From: Akkermansia muciniphila
Lineage (GTDB): Bacteria > Verrucomicrobiota > Verrucomicrobiia > Verrucomicrobiales > V1-33
DNA: 34,568 nucleotides
Assembly (NCBI GenBank): GCA_943333275.1
Contig: CALQSQ010000059.1
Span: forward strand, 1-34,568
Direction of reading: 5' to 3'
Below, in pieces: positions 16,088 to 23,920 of the stretch. The notes under the pieces were generated by a model. It was not told the origin of the DNA and did no database searches. It saw nothing but the letters and a program-made list of their open reading frames with translations. Each line of letters begins with the position of its first letter. The first letter of the stretch is position 1. The position numbers and the translations under genes are program-made.

Positions 16088-16155
16088 GAGGGCGAGGTCA
16101 CGAGACCCGGGGGAGTGGGCGCGTTCCCTCGTTCTGGTCTCGTGACCTTGCTCTC
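16088..16155. repeat. 20-bp imperfect inverted repeat between rarA and the SanA-like gene
   Basis: Arms 16088-16107 and 16136-16155 match at 18 of 20 positions around the core GGTCACGAGACC / GGTCTCGTGACC, with a 28-base GC-rich loop. It lies 23 bases beyond the rarA stop and could end the rarA transcript, although no T-run is present. It could instead be one copy of a dispersed palindromic repeat. Confidence 0.75.
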
Positions 16156-16177
16156 CACCATTCCAGCGTCCAGACGG

Positions 16178-17521
16178 TCATTTCGTGGCTTGAAATTTCT
16201 GCCGCCAAAAATCGAGACGCTCCCGGATGCGGATTTCCTGGCCGTTGCCGCTGGGGGTGTAGTAGGTGCGGCCTTCCGGCAGATACGCCTGGGGGACAAA
16301 GTTATCCTCGAAATCATGGGCATACTGGTAGCCCACCCCCCGGCCCAGTTTCTTTGCTCCGGCGTAAGATCCATCCTTTAAATGATCGGGCACCGGCAGC
16401 GTCCTGCCCTGGCGGACATCCGTCAACGCCGTCTCCAAGCCTGCGTAGGCGCTGTTGCTCTTCGGGGCGGTGGCGAGATAGACGGCGGCGTGCGCCAGGG
16501 GAATGCGCGCCTCCGGCAGCCCCACAAATTCCGCCGCCTGCTGCGCCGCGACCGCCACCCGCAGCGCATTGCTGTCGGCCAGCCCGATGTCCTCGCTGGC
16601 GCAGATGACAATCCGACGGGCGATGAAACGAAAGTCCTCCCCGGCATAGATCATTTTCGCCAGCCAGTAGAGCGTGGCATCCGGATCACTGCCGCGCATG
16701 GATTTGATGAACGCGCTGATCGTGTCGTAGTGCGCATCGCCATCGCCATCATAGACGATGACCTTCTGCTGAATGCTCTCGGCGGCGACATCGATGGTGA
16801 AATGGATCACGCCGTTTGCGTCCGGCTCCGAGGTCAGCACGCCCAGCTCCAGGGCACCCAGGCATTTGCGCGCATCGCCATCGCTGATCATCGCCAGGTG
16901 CTGCACGGCGGCGTCTTCGATGACGACCTTGTATTCCCCCAGGCCCCGCTCCTCATCCGCCAGCGCCTGCCGGATCAGATGCGCGAGGTCATCGGCACCC
17001 AGCGCCTGGAGTTCGAAAATTTGCGCCCGCGAAACCAGCGGACTGTTTAAATAGAAGAAGGGATTGTGGGTGGTGGCTCCAATGAATCGCACCGTGCCAC
17101 GTTCCAGATACGGCAGCAGCACATCCTGCTGGGCTTTGTTGAACCGGTGGATTTCATCCACGAACAACGTGGTGGTCTGGCCATGCAGGCGCATGCGCTG
17201 GCTGGCATGATCCGCCGCCTTGCGCAGGTCCGCCACATTGCTTTCCACCCCACTGAGATTGACAAAGCGGCTAGCCGTGCGCTGGGCAATGATCTGCGCC
17301 AGACTCGTCTTCCCCACGCCGGGTGGTCCGTAAAAAATGATCGCGGAAAACCGGTCCGCCTCCACCGCACGTCGGAGCAATTTCCCCGGCCCGAGGATGT
17401 GTTGTTGCCCGACGTATTCGTCCAGCGTCCGTGGCCGCATGCGCGCCGCCAGCGGCACCACCTGCTCCCGGCGCGGCGGCGGCTCCGTTTCCGGCTCATC
17501 GTCGATAAACATATCGTCCAT
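16178..17521 (-). CDS. rarA: replication-associated recombination ATPase RarA (MgsA)
   Basis: The 447-residue AAA+ protein has the RarA signature order: L-A-A-R-M-R-P-R-T-L-D-E-Y-V-G-Q at residues 24-39, Walker A G65-P-P-G-V-G-K-T72, Walker B L-F-V-D122-E-I-H-R-F, and sensor I G-A-T-T-H-N-P. The conserved R-G-S-D-P-D-A-T-L-Y-W-L-A helical region and a C-terminal tetramerisation part follow. RarA acts at stalled replication forks and gaps, opening duplex ends and working with SSB. The length is normal for the family. The divergent glycosyltransferase gene begins about 100 bases from its start. Confidence 0.97.
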   Translation of the reverse strand: MDDMFIDDEPETEPPPRREQVVPLAARMRPRTLDEYVGQQHILGPGKLLRRAVEADRFSAIIFYGPPGVGKTSLAQIIAQRTASRFVNLSGVESNVADLRKAADHASQRMRLHGQTTTLFVDEIHRFNKAQQDVLLPYLERGTVRFIGATTHNPFFYLNSPLVSRAQIFELQALGADDLAHLIRQALADEERGLGEYKVVIEDAAVQHLAMISDGDARKCLGALELGVLTSEPDANGVIHFTIDVAAESIQQKVIVYDGDGDAHYDTISAFIKSMRGSDPDATLYWLAKMIYAGEDFRFIARRIVICASEDIGLADSNALRVAVAAQQAAEFVGLPEARIPLAHAAVYLATAPKSNSAYAGLETALTDVRQGRTLPVPDHLKDGSYAGAKKLGRGVGYQYAHDFEDNFVPQAYLPEGRTYYTPSGNGQEIRIRERLDFWRQKFQATK

Positions 17522-17627
17522 GCCCCCTCATAAACCCGTCCCCCCACTCCACGCAAGGGGCGAGACCACGCGAAGCCAGCCCAACATCCAGCTTGTGTTC
17601 GATGCCCTCCCCGACATGCTTTCGGCC

Positions 17628-18812
17628 ATGTCCGTGGACCCCGCCACCCCCCAGCTCCCGCAACGCCTGCTCTACGCCACCAGCGCCCGGCTGGGAGGCT
17701 CGGGGCTTGATGTGTCCTCACTGGAAGGTGCGCGGGCGTCGTATCGTGCGGGATTTCTGGGTCGCGTGATTGCCTTTGCCAACCAGCAGCAGGAAATTCC
17801 GCGTTCCCTCGTTAAGAGTCTGGCCTGGCATCCTGTTCGCGCCCTTTCCTTTCTCCCCAGCGAAAATTACTACGGCGCCAAAAAACATTACGTCGACTGG
17901 ATCGCCGAGCGCCAGCTGCGCACCGGCCGCTACGATGCTCTCCACACCTGGAGCGGCGATGCCCTGCGCTCGCTCATCGCCTGCCGGCAACTCCGCCTTC
18001 CCAGCGTCATCGACATCCCCACCTGGCACCGCAACAAGGGGCATTTGAAAGGATTCTACACCAAGTCCGAACGCGAGGCCCCCCAGGGCGGCACGGCCAG
18101 TTGGAAGGACCGCCTCGTCCCCAGCCGCCAGCGCATCCTCCTCGAATACGCCCTCGCCGATGTCCTCCTCATGCCTTCCGAACGCGCGGCGGAGACCTTT
18201 CTAGAGGCCGGCGTCCCTGCCGGGAAACTCCACTACGTCGCCCGCGGCGTGGATCCCGGCGCCTTTCAACCCGGACCTCCGCCGGAGAAATTCCGCCTCA
18301 TTTTCGTGGGAGCCCTCATTGAACGCAAGGGGGTGCATCACCTGCTGCGGGCCTGGAAAAAGCTCGCCCTGCGCGATGCCGAACTCATCCTCGTCGGCAC
18401 CCCCCATCCCGAAATCCAGTCGGTCCTCAAGGAATGCGCCGATGACTCCGTCAAAGTCACTGGCTTCGTCAAAAACGTCCCCGAGCAACTCCGCCAGGCC
18501 AGTGCCTTTGTCTTCCCCAGCGAACTTGAGGGCGCTGCCAAGGCCACGTTTGAAGCCGCGGCCTGCGGCCTGGCCCAGATCACCACGCGGGAGAGCGGCG
18601 ATGCGGTCATCGATGGTCTCAACGGCCGCATCATCCCCCCCAACGACCCCGATGCCCTCGCCGGGGCTATCCATCATTTCTACCACCACCGGGACGAACT
18701 CCCCGCCATGGGCCAGGCCGGCCGCCAGCGCATCCTCGACCAGTTCACCTGGGATCACTATCGGCAGCGCCTCCTGCAAGCCTATGCACTGGCCCGGAAG
18801 CTCTCCCGATAG
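17628..18812 (+). CDS. GT4-type glycosyltransferase
   Basis: From the ATG at 17628 the protein has 394 residues; in-frame ATGs at 17616 and 17520 are alternatives without a better ribosome site. It has the GT-B fold of family GT4. The N-terminal acceptor half is followed by A-R-G-V-D-P-G-A-F, then F-V-G-A-L-I-E-R-K-G-V-H-H-L-L at the start of the donor domain. The donor-binding E-x7-E appears as E-L-E-G-A-A-K-A-T-F-E-A. A nucleotide-sugar donor and a cytoplasmic or membrane-facing acceptor are expected; neither can be named. It stands between rarA and the surface-glycan region and probably belongs functionally to the latter. Confidence 0.93.
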   Translation: MSVDPATPQLPQRLLYATSARLGGSGLDVSSLEGARASYRAGFLGRVIAFANQQQEIPRSLVKSLAWHPVRALSFLPSENYYGAKKHYVDWIAERQLRTGRYDALHTWSGDALRSLIACRQLRLPSVIDIPTWHRNKGHLKGFYTKSEREAPQGGTASWKDRLVPSRQRILLEYALADVLLMPSERAAETFLEAGVPAGKLHYVARGVDPGAFQPGPPPEKFRLIFVGALIERKGVHHLLRAWKKLALRDAELILVGTPHPEIQSVLKECADDSVKVTGFVKNVPEQLRQASAFVFPSELEGAAKATFEAAACGLAQITTRESGDAVIDGLNGRIIPPNDPDALAGAIHHFYHHRDELPAMGQAGRQRILDQFTWDHYRQRLLQAYALARKLSR

Positions 18813-18957
18813 GAAGGACACCCCGCGGACCGCGACGTTGCACTTTGCTCCGCCGCCCCCTTCCACTGATACGAAGGGCAACTTCGCGCTCCTTCCCCTT
18901 TCCACGCACCACGAGCATTGACATTGCCGGGGAAGAGGTTAAAACCGCCTATCCCAC

Positions 18958-19188
18958 ATGATTGATCGATTCTCCAAATGGCAGCGCTCTAGTGGCAAGC
19001 CCGCCACCAAAAACCCTCTCGACGTAAAATGGCGTTCGAAACACGCGGGTGCGATGATCACCAAGGACAACAGCGAATCGCACGCCGAAGCCCACAGAGA
19101 CACGGTGATCTTCCGCTGGACCATCCTCATCCTCCTCTGTCTGTTCATCGGGGCGTACATCATTTATTTCATGAGCTCCCGGAAATAG
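18958..19188 (+). CDS. small single-pass membrane protein
   Basis: The 76-residue product has a charged, basic N-terminal half and one hydrophobic segment at residues ~51-71 ending in M-S-S-R-K. A TTGACA hexamer at 18918-18923 lies 35 bases upstream, but the -10 region is poor. The gene is convergent with the large membrane protein gene (25-bp gap). No known family is evident. The call rests on the clean start, the well-formed membrane helix and its place in an otherwise empty interval. Confidence 0.5.
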   Translation: MIDRFSKWQRSSGKPATKNPLDVKWRSKHAGAMITKDNSESHAEAHRDTVIFRWTILILLCLFIGAYIIYFMSSRK

Positions 19189-19213
19189 GGCAGGTTGGAC
19201 CTGTCTGGGCAAA

Positions 19214-21112
19214 TCAACCCTGGTCGGCCTGCGGCCTCCGTTGGAGGACGAGACTGAGGCCGAGCAGGCATAGTCCGGCACAGAGCAGGGCTTTGCCGGA
19301 GTTGAGGATATCATGGCATTTCGCAGCGAGCGGGCCGTAGGCCACGGGTTCCGAGAAGGCAAACCACCCGTGCTGGATCTGATTATCCGTCGCGAGCACG
19401 CGGTATTGGCCGGGAGCCGGGAGTCGCACGCAGACGCTTTCCCGGTCCCTCAGCAGGCTGGGCAGGCTGGTTCGCAGACTGCGCAGGATGGGGACCTGCA
19501 CTCCGGTGGCAATGTTTTCCACGACCAGGGATCTTTCCGGCAGGGCGTAACCCTTGAGGCGGGCCTTTTTATCCAGCACCAGATCGAAGTAAAGGTAAGG
19601 CAGGTCGCATTGGAAGGGCTTTGAAATGAAGGCGCGCGTGATATCGTCCGTCGTCGATTGCGCAAAACTGCCCCAGTAGCGCAGATAGGGGAGCGACGCG
19701 GCGCTGCCAGGAAATCCGCCGAGCGTGAAGCCTTTCGAGTCTGGTTGGGGAGTCAGCGGGAACCCCCCGACCACCGAAGCGGGCAGCATGGCCTGCTGGT
19801 TGCCGGTGATGTCGAGGCGCTCGCTGATGAACGTCGCGCCGTAACCCAGGGCATACGGGTCCTCATCGGCCGCCTGGGCCTGGGCAATGGCGGGGATCTC
19901 ACCGCGGGCGTAGCCGGCCATCACAGATTGTTTCACGCCCTGGTCCCACTCGCCATTCTGCTTCATGGCCCAAGGCATGACGCGCCAGAAGAAATTGGCG
20001 GACATGCCCGCGACGGTCAGGCCGATCCAGGCGAGATTCAGCCACCGGCCCCAGGCCGCCTTGGAGGCTGGGAGTTTGGCTCCTCCGGGCATCGCTAGGA
20101 TGGCGGCATTGATGAGCGGACCGAGCAGCAGGATATCGTAGTAACGATTTCCCGGAATCCCTCCGTTGTTGTTTTCTCCGCGGAAAATGGCGATGCCCGC
20201 GCATTGCAGCGCCACCGCACCACCCAGCAGGAAGAGCAGGGATTCAGCCTGGGTGGAGGATTTGGGGTCGCGCAGCCATTTCCAAGCCAGTAGGAACCAC
20301 GGCAAGAAAGCCAGCACCCCGGCCGGCCAGACAAAGACCAGCGGCCAACCCAAGCCCCGCAGGAAAGGCAGTAGCGTGGTGCGCAGCCCGTCGTGCTGGG
20401 TCAGCGCCTCCTCGGTGGGAGGAATATTTTTATAAACAACCACAAACAACGCGAGGTGCAGGGCCGCGGCGATCCACTGCGCCCTGCGCTCGTCGGGACG
20501 GTGCACACCCTGCCAGACGAACCATCCCGCCGCCACCAGCGCCATGAGCACTCCGGAGCCGAGCGACACCGTGCAGGCCGCGCAGAACACCAGCGACAAG
20601 CCCACGCGCAGCAGGAACCGCTGCGTATGCACCAGCACCCAGGACTCCAGCAGCGTGAAAAACATCATCCATGAAAAACAGCTCAGGAACGCCCACAACG
20701 TCCGCCCGCCCGCCCAGGGAATGGCAAACGTCGCCAGCGCGAGCCCGAAGACCCAGCCGGCATTGCGACCGCTGGCCCGCACCGTCAGCACGCTGGCCGT
20801 GAGGGCGAAGGCGGCAAAGATCAGGGCGTGAAAGACATTCTCGATGCGCAACTGCCAGGGTCCGTTGAGTTTGAGCGCCAGGGATTCCTGTAGTTTCGTG
20901 AAGAAAATCTGATGCTGCCCATGTCGCTCAAAGAGGTGGGAGCTGAGCACCGGTTGCGAGCCATTGTGCACAGGCACCAGTTCATCATACACGCGCCAGT
21001 CATCCGAGAGCGGGGCATCGGTCGCCAGTTGGTTGCACACGGTCAGGCGGACACCGAGGACGATGAGCAGAAAGCCCAGCCACGGCAGGCAGGCGAGAAA
21101 TTTTGCTTTCAT
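19214..21112 (-). CDS. large polytopic membrane protein of the glycan cluster (GT-C-like)
   Basis: The 632-residue protein has about ten hydrophobic helices between residues ~8 and ~375. A soluble stretch (~385-595) follows with strand-rich segments, and a last membrane helix lies near ~605-625. The first periplasmic loop contains acidic and His residues (D-D-W-R-V-Y-D-E, F-E-R-H-G-Q-H-Q), as in GT-C glycosyltransferases, but I cannot identify the family firmly. Its ATG overlaps the methyltransferase TGA (ATGA at 21109-21112), so the two are translationally coupled. A role in transferring sugars from a lipid carrier is inferred. Confidence 0.82.
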   Translation of the reverse strand: MKAKFLACLPWLGFLLIVLGVRLTVCNQLATDAPLSDDWRVYDELVPVHNGSQPVLSSHLFERHGQHQIFFTKLQESLALKLNGPWQLRIENVFHALIFAAFALTASVLTVRASGRNAGWVFGLALATFAIPWAGGRTLWAFLSCFSWMMFFTLLESWVLVHTQRFLLRVGLSLVFCAACTVSLGSGVLMALVAAGWFVWQGVHRPDERRAQWIAAALHLALFVVVYKNIPPTEEALTQHDGLRTTLLPFLRGLGWPLVFVWPAGVLAFLPWFLLAWKWLRDPKSSTQAESLLFLLGGAVALQCAGIAIFRGENNNGGIPGNRYYDILLLGPLINAAILAMPGGAKLPASKAAWGRWLNLAWIGLTVAGMSANFFWRVMPWAMKQNGEWDQGVKQSVMAGYARGEIPAIAQAQAADEDPYALGYGATFISERLDITGNQQAMLPASVVGGFPLTPQPDSKGFTLGGFPGSAASLPYLRYWGSFAQSTTDDITRAFISKPFQCDLPYLYFDLVLDKKARLKGYALPERSLVVENIATGVQVPILRSLRTSLPSLLRDRESVCVRLPAPGQYRVLATDNQIQHGWFAFSEPVAYGPLAAKCHDILNSGKALLCAGLCLLGLSLVLQRRPQADQG

Positions 21113-21786
21113 CGGGTGGCGGGGTTTTCAGCGACGACGAGGAATTGTTTGCCCATGAACCTCCAGGCAAAGGGCATGGCCAGATACCATTGCATGAGGA
21201 TCGGCGGTGGTTGGAAGCCTTCGGACATGGTGTAGGGCAGGAAGGCCTTGTTCTCACGGATCACGCGAAACCCGCACGTCTGCAGCGCCTCGCCCAGCGC
21301 CTTTTCCGTCAGGGCCACATGGTGATCGTAGAAATCCCAATACACGCCGTTCAGCAGTCCGATATTCGGACCCATGGCAATGAGCCTTCCGCCCGGACGC
21401 AGTGCCCGCAGTGCCTCCCCCAGGGTCTTGCGCAGGCAATCCTTGTTGGGCAGGTGCTCGAAAAAATTGCTCGTGAAGACGGCATCCAGACTCTCCGGCT
21501 CAACCTGCCAAGGTGCCGAACAGTCCTGCTCGAGAAATTTCACGCCCGACTGCAGCCGCGCGGCGCTGTCCGGATTGAGGTCCATGGCATAGCGCGTCGG
21601 GACCTTGACCTTGTTGATGAACTCTCCGTAGCCACACCCCAGATCCAGCACGGCTTTGGCCCCATTGAGGCAGTTTTTCTCAAACCACGCGGTGAGAATG
21701 TCCCAGATTTTTCCCCGGTAGGCTTCCTGCCCGGTGAAGCGCTGGCGGTAGATGGCGGAGAGTTCCTCGGGGATGGGATCAGACAT
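21109..21786 (-). CDS. class I SAM-dependent methyltransferase
   Basis: The 225-residue protein has the Methyltransf_23/11 core: motif I V-L-D-L-G-C-G-Y-G-E-F near residue 46, the acidic M-D-L-N-P loop, F-T-S-N-F-F-E-H-L-P (motif IV region), and L-R-P-G-G-R-L-I-A-M-G-P. The acceptor is likely a sugar or a lipid-linked glycan given the neighbours. The start overlaps the upstream GT2 gene by eight bases and the stop overlaps the next gene by three, a tight operon. Confidence 0.92.
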   Translation of the reverse strand: MSDPIPEELSAIYRQRFTGQEAYRGKIWDILTAWFEKNCLNGAKAVLDLGCGYGEFINKVKVPTRYAMDLNPDSAARLQSGVKFLEQDCSAPWQVEPESLDAVFTSNFFEHLPNKDCLRKTLGEALRALRPGGRLIAMGPNIGLLNGVYWDFYDHHVALTEKALGEALQTCGFRVIRENKAFLPYTMSEGFQPPPILMQWYLAMPFAWRFMGKQFLVVAENPATR

Positions 21787-22561
21787 GGGGTTTTTTATAG
21801 TCGCCTCGGCTGAGGTATTTTTCGATGAGACAGTAGAGAATGATGAAGAGATAGCGACTGCCCATTTCGCGCAGTTTCAACTTGGCCACTCCCGCCTTGC
21901 GGTTGCGCCAGGAAATGGGCACCACCGTCCAGGTGTAACCGCGCACAATGGCCTTGAGGGGAATTTCCACCGTCAGATTGAAATGGGGGGAAATCAATGG
22001 AGCCGCCCCCTGGATGACTTCGCGGCGGTAGGCCTTGAAGGCGTTGGTGGTGTCGTTGAGGCGGATGTTGAAGAGGAAGCGGATCATCGTGTTGACGATG
22101 CGATTCATGATCATTTTCACCCTTGGATAGTCATACGTCGCCCCTCCCTTGATGAACCGGCTGCCCATCGCGCAGTCCCAGCCCTCGTTGAGCTTTTCCC
22201 AATAAACGACGGCATCATTCGCATCATCCGACTCATCCGCCATCATGATGCACAGGGCATCGCCGGTGGCATGATCCAGCCCGAAAGTAATCGCCCGCCC
22301 GAAACCATTGGCCCCCGTGTTCTGCACCGGTTTAAGCTGCGGGATGGCCGTCGCCTTCTCCTGAAGCAACGCCCAGGTGCCATCCGTGCTCCCGTCATCC
22401 ACCACAACGATTTCATGCGGCACATTTTTCGCCACCAGGGTCGAATGCAAATGATCAATCGTCTGCCCGACACTGCCCTCCTCATTGCGTGCGGGTATGA
22501 CGAAACTCATGCAGGTCAATTTGGCCGCGTTGGGATTGGGCTGATTGAGTTTGGCGGGCAT
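21779..22561 (-). CDS. GT2-family glycosyltransferase (dolichyl-phosphate-mannose-synthase-like)
   Basis: The 260-residue GT-A enzyme has S-F-V-I-P-A-R-N-E-E at residues 19-28, V-V-V-D-D-G-S-T-D-G-T near residue 54, and an A-D-E-S-D-D metal-binding stretch near residue 108. A C-terminal amphipathic/hydrophobic stretch (Y-L-F-I-I-L-Y-C-L-I) fits membrane association. Relatives attach a sugar to polyprenyl phosphate or a polyprenyl-linked chain. An internal ATG at 22510 (residue 18) is a possible later start. It sits 39 bases after the epimerase gene in the same operon. Confidence 0.93.
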   Translation of the reverse strand: MPAKLNQPNPNAAKLTCMSFVIPARNEEGSVGQTIDHLHSTLVAKNVPHEIVVVDDGSTDGTWALLQEKATAIPQLKPVQNTGANGFGRAITFGLDHATGDALCIMMADESDDANDAVVYWEKLNEGWDCAMGSRFIKGGATYDYPRVKMIMNRIVNTMIRFLFNIRLNDTTNAFKAYRREVIQGAAPLISPHFNLTVEIPLKAIVRGYTWTVVPISWRNRKAGVAKLKLREMGSRYLFIILYCLIEKYLSRGDYKKPHV

Positions 22562-22600
22562 CCGTCAGTGGGGAAATGGGGGAAATCTATGGGGAATCGG

Positions 22601-23665
22601 TCAGCCTCCGGTCAGACTGAGCCAGTGCGGATGGGTTTCGGCGTGCTGGGCGATTTCTTCAAGGATTTTCGTCAGTGGCGTCTGGACGCTCCAGCCCCAG
22701 GTTTCCTGCACGCGGGTGCTGTCGAGGACGATCCATGGCAGGTCGAACGGGCGCTCGGTGCCGTCGCGGATGACTTCGTGCGGACCCCAGCGGTCCTCGG
22801 CCCAGGCGCTGAGTTCGGCCAGGGACATGCTGTTGGCCACACCGCCGGCGACGTTGGTGATGCGTTCCCCCGTGTGGGTTGTGGCTGCAATTTGTTTTCG
22901 CAGGAGGGGAATCAGGTCGAGCGGGTGCAGGGCATCGCGCACCTGATGCCCGTGTCCGCCGAAGCCGAGATAACGCAGGGGCCGCCGGGCTTTCCAGCTA
23001 TGGAGCCAGAAACTATAAATCCCCTGATCCGCCCGACCAAACTGACCGGCCCCGGCCAGCACCCCACAGCGGTTGATCCAAACGGGAAATTGAAACACGC
23101 TCCCATATTCGAGGGCTAGAATTTCCGACGCCAGCTTGCTGGAACCATAGAGGGAAAGCGGCGGCACTGTGGAAAAATCCTCGGCAAATCCCCGCTCGCT
23201 TAATCCCGTGACGCACTCCCGGATCTCCGGCACCAACCTCTGCCCCTGCACGCGCACGGGCACGGCACTCATACCCGGCACGGAATACACCCGGCTCGTG
23301 CTCAACAACAGAAACGCCACACTGTGCCGGCGGCAATACTCCAGCAGATTGATCGTCCCGCCCAGGTTATGCTCCAGAAGCTGCCGGCTGCTGCTCTTGC
23401 CGTCGACGCCCGCCAGCACACTGGGATTTGCCGCCGCATCGATCACGACATTCGCCGCCGGCAGTGCCTCCAAATCCGAGGCCGCGCGCAGATCGGCATG
23501 GTGGACCTTGATCCCCATTTCCCGCAGGGCGGCGCGATTCACCTCCGAGCCTTCGCGCACGAAATTATCAAAACCAAAAATTTCCCAGGTCGGCTCCGCC
23601 TCACGCAACCCCCGGGCCAGCCACGATCCAACAAAACCACAAATACCGCTGATGAGAATGCGCAT
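22601..23665 (-). CDS. NAD-dependent nucleotide-sugar epimerase (CDP-paratose 2-epimerase-like)
   Basis: The 354-residue extended SDR starts with G7-I-C-G-F-V-G and has the catalytic Tyr/Lys in S-L-Y-G-S-S-K near residue 173. R-D-A-L-H-P-L-D-L in the C-terminal part binds the sugar nucleotide. The overall pattern, including L-L-S-T-S-R-V-Y, resembles RfbE/tyvelose epimerases acting at C2 of CDP-sugars; UDP-sugar epimerase or dehydratase activity cannot be excluded. It is the first full gene of the operon with GT2, methyltransferase and membrane protein. Immediately upstream (14 bp) lies the leader ORF derived from the other epimerase gene. Confidence 0.9.
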   Translation of the reverse strand: MRILISGICGFVGSWLARGLREAEPTWEIFGFDNFVREGSEVNRAALREMGIKVHHADLRAASDLEALPAANVVIDAAANPSVLAGVDGKSSSRQLLEHNLGGTINLLEYCRRHSVAFLLLSTSRVYSVPGMSAVPVRVQGQRLVPEIRECVTGLSERGFAEDFSTVPPLSLYGSSKLASEILALEYGSVFQFPVWINRCGVLAGAGQFGRADQGIYSFWLHSWKARRPLRYLGFGGHGHQVRDALHPLDLIPLLRKQIAATTHTGERITNVAGGVANSMSLAELSAWAEDRWGPHEVIRDGTERPFDLPWIVLDSTRVQETWGWSVQTPLTKILEEIAQHAETHPHWLSLTGG

Positions 23666-23679
23666 GAGTGAGGGAAAAT

Positions 23680-23805
23680 TTAGCGATGGTTGAAGGCGCT
23701 TGTCCGGCTGATTTTAGAATCGACAACAGGCACCCCCGGCAGACGTTCCACGGTCGCCGATCCGAGCATTCCTCCGCTTCCGTTCATCAGGGCTGCGCAT
23801 TTCAT
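23680..23805 (-). pseudogene. leader ORF made from a duplicated epimerase 5' end
   Basis: The 41-codon frame starts M-K-C-A-A-L-M-N-G-S-G-G-M-L-G-S-A-T-V-E-R-L. It aligns gap-free with the start of the epimerase gene at 26640 ([22 protein letters not shown]). After ~22 codons the similarity stops, and the frame ends 14 bases before the next epimerase gene. DNA similarity continues 50 bases upstream (41 of 50 identical), covering the promoter. It is either a gene fragment or a translated leader peptide of the operon. Confidence 0.8.
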
Positions 23806-23813
23806 AGGGCGCG

Positions 23814-23842
23814 GTTCTACCATGCGCCCCAGTCCAGATCAA
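23814..23842 (-). promoter_or_regulatory. candidate promoter of the epimerase-GT2 operon (duplicated)
   Basis: Read on the minus strand: TTGATC, a 17-base spacer, TAGAAC, then 8 bases to the leader ATG. The same arrangement with TTGATC-N17-TAAAAC precedes the other epimerase gene. The hexamers are better conserved than the spacer. The distance implies a leaderless or nearly leaderless transcript. Confidence 0.5.
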
Positions 23843-23920
23843 ACATGTTTTCCGCCCTGTTGGCGTTGGCCCCTTCTCACGGTGAGGATGTCGGCGTGCG
23901 CTTCGGTCTTGGTTTGGGCT

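Noticed and set aside
16088-16155. Terminal inverted repeats of an insertion sequence
   Set aside because: Only 28 bases lie between the arms, with no transposase and no target duplication visible.
17337-17627. N-terminal extension of the GT4 glycosyltransferase
   Set aside because: The extra codons are antisense to rarA and have a shadow-like Ser/Arg/Gly composition; GT4 proteins of this type start near 17628.
18918-18946. Sigma-70 promoter before the 76-residue membrane protein
   Set aside because: TTGACA is perfect, but the hexamer 17 bases downstream is AAAACC, too poor to list as a promoter.
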